From Micromonosporaceae bacterium (GTDB lineage Bacteria > Actinomycetota > Actinomycetes > Mycobacteriales > Micromonosporaceae), in the NCBI GenBank assembly GCA_019689695.1, contig JADGHA010000254.1, forward strand, positions 1 to 6,423: DNA of 6,423 nucleotides, written 5' to 3'. Below the pieces are notes generated by a model. It was given only the letters and a program-made list of their open reading frames with translations, did not search any database and was not told where the DNA came from. Shown here one piece after another: positions 1-5,495 of this stretch (its first letter is position 1; the number at the start of each line of letters is the position of its first letter). A program made the translations under genes and the position numbers.

Positions 1-574
1 CCACGGCGCCCCCCAGCAGCGCCAGGCTGGAGAAGACGATCGCGTGGATGCCGGCGTAGGCCAGCCCCGGGAGCAGGTCCAGCAACTCGTCCCAGGCGGC
101 GCCGACGTCGGCGGCGCCGAACGCGCCGCCCAGGAACATGATCAGCTGTGGCGCGCCGAGCAGCAGCCACACCGCGCTGACCAGGGCGGCCAGCTTGGCC
201 AGCGCGTAGTCGCTGGCGCGTAGCGCCCGGGTGAAGTACAGCGGCAGCACGCCGCAGCGCAGGTCCCGGGAGACCAGCTCGGGCCCGACGATCGCCACGA
301 AGAGGATGGCGAGCAGGCCCATGCTCTCGGTGTACGCGGTATAGGTGGCCACCCGTTGGCCGGTCTGGGCGCGGACGGCGGTGAAGACCACGGCGACGGT
401 GGTGACGATGAGGGCCACCGCCCACGGGAAGATCTTCGACTTGGCCGACCGGCCGAGCCCGTACGCGGTGCGCAAACCATGCAGGAACAGCGAGCCGACC
501 GCGTACTCGCGGCCCAGCCGCGGGCCGGTGTACCGCTGGTACCCGATGTCGTGGATGACCGAATCAACCGACAT
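1..574 (-). CDS. ABC-2 type transporter permease, partial (C-terminus beyond left edge)
   Basis: Membrane subunit of an ABC exporter, working with the ATPase encoded just upstream. The visible 191 residues begin MSVDSVIHDIGYQRYTGPRL, a cytoplasmic N-terminus (Y12-Q-R-Y-T-G-P-R) that I recognise as typical of actinobacterial ABC-2 permeases. Hydrophobic segments lie near residues 49-67, 84-99, 127-149 and 167-190. Between segments two and three is the charged loop around P98-E-L-V-S-R-D-L, also common in this family. The start is the ATG at 574-572. It overlaps the last 11 bases of the ATPase gene, which implies translational coupling. The frame is open to base 1, so the remaining membrane segments lie outside the window. 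Seen: hydrophobic pattern, overlap and N-terminal motif. Inferred: export rather than import, because the module has no binding protein and has ABC-2 architecture. The substrate is unknown. Confidence 0.88.
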   Translation of the reverse strand, partial: MSVDSVIHDIGYQRYTGPRLGREYAVGSLFLHGLRTAYGLGRSAKSKIFPWAVALIVTTVAVVFTAVRAQTGQRVATYTAYTESMGLLAILFVAIVGPELVSRDLRCGVLPLYFTRALRASDYALAKLAALVSAVWLLLGAPQLIMFLGGAFGAADVGAAWDELLDLLPGLAYAGIHAIVFSSLALLGGAV

Positions 575-1544
575 GTGCCACCTCTTCGGTAGGTGTCCGG
601 AACAGCTCGGCGACTCGGTGCCGCCGCTGGTCGAGGCGGTGCAGCGGCAGGTCCAGCTCGGCCACCGCGGCCAGGATGCGGTCGTACGTGTCGTCCGAGG
701 CCAGCGGCACCAGCAGCAGCCGCCCGTCCGGCCGGGCCTCGACGCCCGACTCGCCCAGGCGCTTGAGCAGGTCCGCCTGGCCCTCGCTCACCTCCACCAC
801 CAGGACGTCGGTGGCGGTCGTCATGGTGGACAGCTGCGCCGAGCGCAGCAGCCGGCCCCCGTCGATGGCGACCAGTGAGTCGCAGATCCGCTCCACCTCG
901 CCGAGCAGGTGCGAGCAGACCACCACGGAGATGCCGAACTCGGTCCCGATCTTGTGGATCAGCTCCAGCATCGCGTCCCGGCCGGCCGGGTCCAGCCCGT
1001 TGGTCGGCTCGTCCAGCAGCAGCAGGTCCGGGTCGTGCACCAGCGCCTGGGCCAGCTTGACCCGCTGCTTCATGCCGGTCGAGTAGCCGCCGATCTGCCG
1101 GTACCGCTCCTCGTACAGCCCGACGTGGCGCAGCGCCTCGGAGGCGCGCTCCCGGGCGGCAGTCTTGGGCAGCCCGCTGATCCGCCCAAGGTGGGTGACG
1201 AACTCGGCGGCGGACAGGTCCGGCGGCAGGCTGTCGTGCTCCGGCATGTAGCCGACGCGGGCCCGCACCTGCTCCGGGTCGGTACCGGGGTCGAGGTCGA
1301 AGACGCGCACCCGGCCGGAGGTCGGCGGCAGGAGCCCCAGTAGAATCTTGATCAAGGTGGATTTGCCGGCACCGTTCGCGCCGACCAGGCCGATGACGCC
1401 AGGCTCTATCGTCACCGTCAGATCGTCGAGCGCGGTCACCCGCGCGTTGTACTTCTTGGTGAGCGACTCGGTCGCGATGATGGGCACGCGTAGAGAGTAT
1501 GGTGGCGGCGCCAGCGGCGGCATCCGGCGTTTCCCCCGACGCAT
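564..1544 (-). CDS. ABC exporter ATP-binding protein
   Basis: Cytoplasmic ATPase of the two-gene exporter, hydrolysing ATP to drive the downstream permease. With the ATG at 1544 it is 326 residues. Walker A is GANGAGKST (55-63), the ABC signature is YSTGMKQR (154-161), Walker B is LLLLDEP (174-180), the D-loop is NGLDP (182-186) and the switch histidine is H212 in CSHLL. The Q-loop reads GYMPEHDSLP, with Glu102 where most ABC ATPases have Gln. Residues after about 235 form a C-terminal extension typical of CcmA/DrrA-like export ATPases. Start choice: a strong GAGGAGG lies 9 bases before ATG 1544. ATG 1523 and GTG 1487 are in frame, and the conserved domain begins only at the GTG (VPIIATESL), so the shorter form cannot be excluded. 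The 3' end overlaps the permease gene by 11 bases. The substrate cannot be deduced. Confidence 0.93.
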   Translation of the reverse strand: MRRGKRRMPPLAPPPYSLRVPIIATESLTKKYNARVTALDDLTVTIEPGVIGLVGANGAGKSTLIKILLGLLPPTSGRVRVFDLDPGTDPEQVRARVGYMPEHDSLPPDLSAAEFVTHLGRISGLPKTAARERASEALRHVGLYEERYRQIGGYSTGMKQRVKLAQALVHDPDLLLLDEPTNGLDPAGRDAMLELIHKIGTEFGISVVVCSHLLGEVERICDSLVAIDGGRLLRSAQLSTMTTATDVLVVEVSEGQADLLKRLGESGVEARPDGRLLLVPLASDDTYDRILAAVAELDLPLHRLDQRRHRVAELFRTPTEEVAHVG

Positions 1545-1552
1545 CCCTGATG

Positions 1553-1560
1553 TCCTCCTC
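1553..1560 (-). promoter_or_regulatory. Ribosome binding site of the ABC ATPase gene
   Basis: On the minus strand this reads GAGGAGGA. Its AGGAGG core sits 9 bases before the ATG at 1544, close to a perfect anti-16S match. It is the main reason for preferring that start over the in-frame ATG at 1523 (weaker GGGGGA upstream) and the GTG at 1487 (no Shine-Dalgarno sequence). Confidence 0.6.
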
Positions 1561-1561
1561 G

Positions 1562-1590
1562 TTGGACGCCGCAGGCGGGTGCTGTAACAC
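1562..1590 (+). promoter_or_regulatory. Candidate vegetative promoter for the APS kinase fusion gene
   Basis: A TTGGAC hexamer (1562-1567) is followed after 17 bases by TAACAC (1585-1590). This is a fair match to the actinobacterial housekeeping pattern TTGAC(A/R)-17/18-TAnnnT, with the last -10 base off consensus. Transcription would start near 1597, leaving a short leader of about 20 bases that includes the GGGGAG ribosome binding site at 1607-1612. The whole gap between the divergent genes is only 72 bases, so a promoter for the leftward gene must share this space; I saw no convincing -35/-10 pair for it here. Based on pattern reading only. Confidence 0.4.
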
Positions 1591-1616
1591 TGAGGACTTG
1601 TTGCGAGGGGAGAGTC

Positions 1617-3134
1617 GTGGACGGTTGGGTGCTGCCCGACGAGGTGCTGCGTGACGCGCCGACGCACACGCCGCGCCCGTACGAGCTGGCCGACCTGGAG
1701 CTGCTGCTGGGCGGCGCATACGCGCCGCTGACCGGCTTCCTCGGCCAGGCCGACCTGGCCAGCGTGACCCGACGCGGCCAGCTCGCCGACGGCACGCCGT
1801 GGCCGGTGCCGGTCACCCTCGAAGTGCCCCGGGAGCTGGCGGACGGGCTGGACCTGGACAACCCCGTGCGGCGCGCGCTCGTCCTGACCGACACCGAGGG
1901 GGCGCCGGTGGCCGCGGTGGACGTCACCGAGGCGTGGCCCACCCGGGAGGGCATGTCCGGCGTGGCCGGCGCGGTGCGGCGGGTCGGCGACGGCGGCCAC
2001 GGCCCGTTCCGGCGGCTGCGCCGCACCCCGGCCGAGGTCAAGTCGCTGCTGCCGCCCGGCCGGGTGCTCGGCGTGGTCGCCGACCGCCCGCTGCACCGCC
2101 CGCAGCTGGCGCAGATCGCGCACGCCGCGCGCACCCTCGCCGCCCACCTGCTGGTGCTCATCCCGATCACCGAGCCCGGCCCGGACGGGCTGCCGCCGGA
2201 GGCGCTGGTGCGGTGCGTGCTCGCCGCCCGCGACCGGATGCCCCCCGCCACCATCGTCGGCGTCCCGCTGGTGCGCCGCCGCGACGAGATCCGTGACGCG
2301 CTGATCCGGGCCCGGGTGGCCGCCGCGTACGGGGTGACCCACCTGCTGTCCACCGGCGGGATGCTCTCCGGCGGCGGGCCGCGGGTGCTGGTGCCGCGCG
2401 AGCTGGCCTACGACAGCCGGGACGGCCAGTGGCGCTGGCGTGAGGACATCCCGCCGCGCAACCGCAAGCTGGAGCTCAAGCCGGAGGAGATCGACGACCT
2501 GCTCGACCGCGGCTTCCCGCTGCCGGAGTGGCACACCCCGCCGGCCGTGGCGCGGGAGCTGGCCCGGGTCCGCCCGCCGCGGCGCCACCGCGGCCTGGTG
2601 GTCTTCTTCACCGGGCTGTCCGGCTCGGGCAAGTCCACCATCGCCCGCGGGGTGGCCGACGTGCTGCGGGAGACCGGCGACCGGACCGTGACCCTCCTCG
2701 ACGGTGACGTGGTACGCCGCGAGCTGTCCGCCGGGCTCGGGTTCAGCAAGGCCGACCGGGACATGAACGTACGCCGCATCGCCTGGGTCGCCGCCGAGAT
2801 CGCCCGGCACCGCGGCGTCGCGCTGTGCTGCCCGATCGCGCCGTACGCGGTCGCCCGTACCGCGGCCCGCCAGATGGCCACCGCCGCCGGCGCGGGGTTC
2901 GTGCTGGTGTACGTCGCCACCCCGCTGGCCGTGTGCGAGCAGCGCGACCGCAAGGGCCTGTACGCCCGGGCGCGCGCCGGCCAGCTCACCGGGATGACCG
3001 GCATCGACGACCCGTACGAGGAGCCGACCGACGCCGACCTGGTGCTGGACACCTCGGGGTTGAGTGTGGACGACACGGTCAGCATGGTGCTCAGCTACCT
3101 GACCGAGAACGGCTGGGTCGAGCCGCACCGCTGA
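1617..3134 (+). CDS. cysC: Adenylyl-sulfate (APS) kinase fused to a degenerate ATP-sulfurylase-like N-terminal region
   Basis: Predicted cytoplasmic enzyme that phosphorylates APS with ATP to give PAPS. The 505 residues fall into two parts. Residues about 1-320 resemble ATP sulfurylase (Sat type): a PUA-like start with GGAYAPLTGFL (32-42) and WPVPVTL (62-68), then a nucleotidyltransferase-like part whose QxRNPxHxxH motif survives only as VADRPLHRPQ (154-163) and whose GRDHAG motif is replaced by STGGMLSGGG (245-254). Residues about 325-500 form the APS kinase: P-loop GLSGSGKST (333-341), LDGDVVRREL (361-370), GFSKADRDMNVRRI (375-388), IAPY (407-410), CEQRDRKGLYARARAG (440-455) and TGIDDPYE (461-468). 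The order matches bifunctional SAT/APS kinases, but only the kinase half looks competent. The usual phospho-acceptor Ser of the SPY motif is Ala408. The start is GTG 1617, five bases after GGGGAG. It is divergent from the ABC exporter and no sulfate-pathway neighbour is visible. The kinase call is firm; the role of the N-terminal part is inferred. Confidence 0.92.
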   Translation: MDGWVLPDEVLRDAPTHTPRPYELADLELLLGGAYAPLTGFLGQADLASVTRRGQLADGTPWPVPVTLEVPRELADGLDLDNPVRRALVLTDTEGAPVAAVDVTEAWPTREGMSGVAGAVRRVGDGGHGPFRRLRRTPAEVKSLLPPGRVLGVVADRPLHRPQLAQIAHAARTLAAHLLVLIPITEPGPDGLPPEALVRCVLAARDRMPPATIVGVPLVRRRDEIRDALIRARVAAAYGVTHLLSTGGMLSGGGPRVLVPRELAYDSRDGQWRWREDIPPRNRKLELKPEEIDDLLDRGFPLPEWHTPPAVARELARVRPPRRHRGLVVFFTGLSGSGKSTIARGVADVLRETGDRTVTLLDGDVVRRELSAGLGFSKADRDMNVRRIAWVAAEIARHRGVALCCPIAPYAVARTAARQMATAAGAGFVLVYVATPLAVCEQRDRKGLYARARAGQLTGMTGIDDPYEEPTDADLVLDTSGLSVDDTVSMVLSYLTENGWVEPHR

Positions 3135-3166
3135 CCGCGGGCGCCCTCGGGGCCGCCAGCCCGCGG
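3135..3166 (+). terminator. Stem-loop directly after the APS kinase stop codon
   Basis: CCGCGGGC (3135-3142) pairs with GCCCGCGG (3159-3166), and an inner GCCC (3143-3146) pairs with GGGC (3150-3153) around a TCG loop. A five-base bulge lies on the right side. The hairpin begins at the base after the TGA. There is no T-tract, as is common for actinobacterial terminators. It could also act on leftward transcripts arriving from the beta-glucosidase operon. Confidence 0.55.
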
Positions 3167-3196
3167 GACCCGGCCGGTGCGGCCGCACAGCCGGCG

Positions 3197-3230
3197 GGCC
3201 AGCGCGGGCCGCCGGGTCGCGCGGCCGTCA
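3197..3230. repeat. Tandem direct repeat, copy 1 (34 bases)
   Basis: This 34-base unit begins GGCCAGCGCGGGCCGCC and ends GGGTCGCGCGGCCGTCA. It is followed immediately by a second copy at 3231-3279. It contains a hairpin (GGCCGC 3207-3212 with GCGGCC 3221-3226). On the minus strand it starts with TGA, the same triplet that ends the beta-glucosidase in copy 2. It lies entirely in the convergent intergenic region. Confidence 0.85.
3207..3226 (-). terminator. Second hairpin downstream of the beta-glucosidase operon (in repeat copy 1)
   Basis: Six-base stem GGCCGC/GCGGCC with an eight-base loop, identical to the hairpin at 3256-3275. Leftward transcripts from the sugar operon would meet this copy second. 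There is no T-tract. It is supported by position and stem only. Confidence 0.4.
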
Positions 3231-3279
3231 GGCCAGCGCGGGCCGCCCGGCCGCCGGCCGCCGGGTCGCGCGGCCGTCA
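3231..3279. repeat. Tandem direct repeat, copy 2 (34-base unit split by 15 extra bases)
   Basis: The first 17 bases (3231-3247) equal the first half of copy 1, and the last 17 (3263-3279) equal its second half. Between them are 15 extra bases, CGGCCGCCGGCCGCC, themselves built from GGCCGCC iterations that suggest slippage. As a result a 25-base stretch is identical at 3207-3231 and 3256-3280. The last three bases are the stop codon of the beta-glucosidase on the minus strand. Confidence 0.85.
3256..3275 (-). terminator. Hairpin directly after the beta-glucosidase stop codon
   Basis: Read on the minus strand, the TGA stop (3279-3277) and one base are followed by GGCCGC, an eight-base loop GCGACCCG, and GCGGCC. 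The position right after the last visible operon gene fits a Rho-independent-like terminator without a T-tract. The same stop-plus-hairpin module recurs 49 bases further at 3207-3226. Confidence 0.45.
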
Positions 3280-4647
3280 GCCGGGCACGCTCTCGGTTGC
3301 CCGCTGGCCGAGCTTGTGCGCGCGGATGATGTCCGCGTACCGGTAGCCGCTCGCCTTGATCGTCCGCCGCTGGGTGGCGTAGTCCACGTGGATCAGCCCG
3401 AACCGCTTCGCGTACCCGTACGCCCACTCGAAGTTGTCCAGCAACGACCAGACGAAGTACCCGGCCAGCGGGGCACCGCCCCGGGTGGCCCGGATGCCGG
3501 CGGCCAGGTGCTGCTCCAGGTAGCTCATCCGCTCCTTGTCCTCGATCTGGCCGTCCGGCAGCACCTCGTCCGGCCAGGCCGAGCCGTTCTCGGTCACGTA
3601 GATGCGTGCGGCGTGGTAGTCGTCGCTCAGCCGCAGCAGCAGCTCCTCCAGCCCGTCCGGATGGACCTCCCAGCCCATCGCGGTCTGCTGGCCGTCCGGC
3701 ACGCTGACCATCCGGGCGTACGGGATGGGCCCGTCGGGGTCGTCGGTGACCACCTGGCGGAAGTAGTAGTTCAGTCCCAAGTGATCCATGGGGGCGGCGA
3801 TCGCCTCCAGGTCGCCGGCGCGCACCGGCGGATCCACCCCGTACACCTCGACCATGTCGGCCGGGTAGCCGCGGCCGTGCAGCGGGTCCAGCCACCACCG
3901 GTTGGTGTGGCCGTCGGCCGGCGGCGCGGCGGCCACGTCCGGCTCCCCCGGCCCGGCCGGCTCGCACGGGCTGAGGTTGAGCACCGCGCCGACCCGGGCC
4001 GGACCGGTGGCGACGTTGCGCAGCGCGGCCGCGGCCAGTCCGTGGCCGAGCAGCAGGTGGTGCGCGGCGGGCACGGCCAGCGTGATGTCGGTGAGCCCGG
4101 GCGCCATCCGGCCCTCCAGGTGCCCGATCCAGGCCGAGCAGAGCGGTTCGTTGATGGTGAACCAGTCGGTGACCCGGTCGCCCAGCCGGGCGGCCACCAC
4201 CGCGGCGAACTCGGCGAGATGGAAGGCGGTGTCCCGGTTAGCCCAGCCGCCCCGGTCCTGCAGGGCCTGCGGCAGGTCCCAGTGGTACAAGGTGGCGAAC
4301 GGCCGGATGCCGGCCTCCAGCAACCCGTCCACCAGCCGGTCGTAGAAGTCCAGCCCCGGCGGGTTGGCCCGGCCGGTGCCGGTGGGCAGCACCCGCGGCC
4401 AGGCGATGGAGAACCGGTACGCGTCGAGGCCGAGCCGGCGCATCAGACCGATGTCCTCCCGCCAGCGGTGGTAGTGGTCGCAGGCGACCTCGCCGGTGTC
4501 ACCGTTGTCCACCGCGCCGGGCACCTGGCAGAAGGTGTCCCAGATGGACGGTCCCCGGCCGTCCTCGGCCACCGCGCCCTCGATCTGGTACGCGGAGGTG
4601 GCCGCACCCCAGACGAAATCGGGCCCCAGGTCCGGTACGTGACTCAT
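3277..4647 (-). CDS. Beta-glucosidase, glycoside hydrolase family 1
   Basis: Retaining cytoplasmic beta-glycosidase that would release glucose (or a related sugar) from imported beta-linked oligosaccharides or glycosides. It has 456 residues, a usual length for the bacterial GH1 barrel, and no signal peptide. Family landmarks: FVWGAATSAYQIEGA near the N-terminus (Q21), YHWDLPQAL (121-129), acid/base Glu167 in WFTINEP, GLNYY (291-295), nucleophile Glu353 in YVTENG, and WSLLDNFEWAYGY (400-412) with the sugar-contacting Glu407 and Trp408. All expected catalytic and subsite -1 residues are present. The start is ATG 4647 with AGGAG five bases upstream; that site overlaps the TAG stop of the preceding permease (TAGGAG), eight bases away. 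It is the last gene of the sugar-uptake operon, placed like bglC after cebG in Streptomyces. Substrate preference (cellobiose, other beta-glucosides, galactosides) cannot be settled from the sequence. The gene ends inside a tandem repeat. Confidence 0.96.
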   Translation of the reverse strand: MSHVPDLGPDFVWGAATSAYQIEGAVAEDGRGPSIWDTFCQVPGAVDNGDTGEVACDHYHRWREDIGLMRRLGLDAYRFSIAWPRVLPTGTGRANPPGLDFYDRLVDGLLEAGIRPFATLYHWDLPQALQDRGGWANRDTAFHLAEFAAVVAARLGDRVTDWFTINEPLCSAWIGHLEGRMAPGLTDITLAVPAAHHLLLGHGLAAAALRNVATGPARVGAVLNLSPCEPAGPGEPDVAAAPPADGHTNRWWLDPLHGRGYPADMVEVYGVDPPVRAGDLEAIAAPMDHLGLNYYFRQVVTDDPDGPIPYARMVSVPDGQQTAMGWEVHPDGLEELLLRLSDDYHAARIYVTENGSAWPDEVLPDGQIEDKERMSYLEQHLAAGIRATRGGAPLAGYFVWSLLDNFEWAYGYAKRFGLIHVDYATQRRTIKASGYRYADIIRAHKLGQRATESVPG

Positions 4648-4655
4648 CGACGCTC

Positions 4656-5495
4656 CTATCGAACCGAGCCGGCGGTCAGGCCGGAGACGAAATGCCGCTG
4701 CAGAAGGAGGAACCCGGCCACCACCGGGACACTGACCACAAGGGACGCTGCCATCACCTGGTTCCAGTACACGTCGTTGGAGGTGGCGTAGCCCTGCAGG
4801 CCGACCGCCAGGGTACGCGAGCCCTCATCGGTCATCACCGAGGCGAACAGCACCTCGCCCCACGCGGTCATGAAGGAGTAGACGGCGACCGCCACGATGC
4901 CCGGCACCGCGGTCGGCAGGATCACCTGCACCAGGGTGCGCACCGGACCCGCCCCGTCGACCTGTGCCGACTCGTCCAGCCCGCGCGGGATCGAGTTGAA
5001 GTATCCGACCAGCATCCAGATGGAGAACGGCAGGGAGAAGGTCAGGTAGGTGATGACCAGGCCCAGCCGGCTGGCGTACAGCTGGATGCCGGTGAGGTTG
5101 CCGAGGTTGACGTAGATGAGAAACAGCGGCAGCAGGAACAGGATGCCGGGGAACATCTGGGTGGACAGCACGGTGATGGAGAACAGCCGCCGGCCGGTGA
5201 AGCGGTAGCGGCTCACCGCGTAGGCCGCGACGATGGCCACCGTCACCGAGAAGGCCATCGCCAGGCTGCACACGACGACGCTGTTGACGAAGTAGTGCGC
5301 GAGCGGCACGGTGTGCCAGATGTCCACAAAGGGCCGCACGGTCAGGCGCGAAGGTATCCAGCGGAAGGTGTCCTGCACGTCCACCAGCGGCTTCACCGAG
5401 GAGCTCACCATCACGTAGATCGGCGTGAGGGTGAACGCCAGCAGCAGGGTGAGCACCGCTGGCCGGGCGACCTTGAGCCAACGAGGTTCACGCAT
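4656..5495 (-). CDS. Carbohydrate ABC transporter permease, MalG type (CUT1)
   Basis: Second inner-membrane subunit of a sugar importer. It has 279 residues, typical for MalG-like permeases, with six predicted membrane segments near 12-31, 69-93, 105-127, 141-163, 196-219 and 246-266. The cytoplasmic coupling (EAA) loop is at about 170-200: IPRGLDESAQVDGAG followed by ILP (192-194). The AYAVSRYRF stretch (91-99) and the C-terminal QRHFVSGLTAGSVR are further signatures of the family. The start is ATG 5495 with AGGAGGAG (5498-5505) just upstream, inside the end of the preceding permease gene. The two permease genes overlap by eight bases, so equimolar, coupled translation is likely. It is followed after eight bases by the GH1 beta-glucosidase. 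No ATPase gene follows, which fits use of a shared MsiK-type ATPase. I infer a beta-glucoside or beta-oligosaccharide substrate from the neighbour only. Confidence 0.94.
   Translation of the reverse strand: MREPRWLKVARPAVLTLLLAFTLTPIYVMVSSSVKPLVDVQDTFRWIPSRLTVRPFVDIWHTVPLAHYFVNSVVVCSLAMAFSVTVAIVAAYAVSRYRFTGRRLFSITVLSTQMFPGILFLLPLFLIYVNLGNLTGIQLYASRLGLVITYLTFSLPFSIWMLVGYFNSIPRGLDESAQVDGAGPVRTLVQVILPTAVPGIVAVAVYSFMTAWGEVLFASVMTDEGSRTLAVGLQGYATSNDVYWNQVMAASLVVSVPVVAGFLLLQRHFVSGLTAGSVR

Noticed and set aside
1584..1590. TGTAACA (TGT-A-ACA) as a small operator between the divergent genes.
   Set aside because: The arms are only three bases long and the symmetry does not extend outward convincingly. 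It coincides with the proposed -10 box, which explains it better.
3178..3187. Perfect palindrome TGCGGCCGCA as a regulator operator.
   Set aside because: It lies between two convergent gene ends, not near a promoter, and such GC palindromes arise easily at this base composition. A terminator or hairpin role is more likely.
1545..3188. Long open frame on the minus strand antisense to the APS kinase gene, in frame with the exporter ATPase and able to make one very long fusion.
   Set aside because: The product upstream of the ATPase is low-complexity and rich in Arg, Gly, Ala, His and Gln, with no recognisable domain. It is the usual high-GC antisense artefact, and the ATPase has its own ribosome binding site at 1553-1560.
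3197..3279. CRISPR-like or integron-like repeat array.
   Set aside because: There are only two adjacent copies with no spacers, and the second is disrupted by a slippage-type insertion. No cas or integrase gene is nearby.
3316..4791. Long plus-strand open frame opposite the beta-glucosidase.
   Set aside because: Its translation is rich in Val, Gly, Arg, His and Gln without domain motifs, whereas the minus strand carries a complete GH1 enzyme with both catalytic glutamates. Treated as an antisense shadow.
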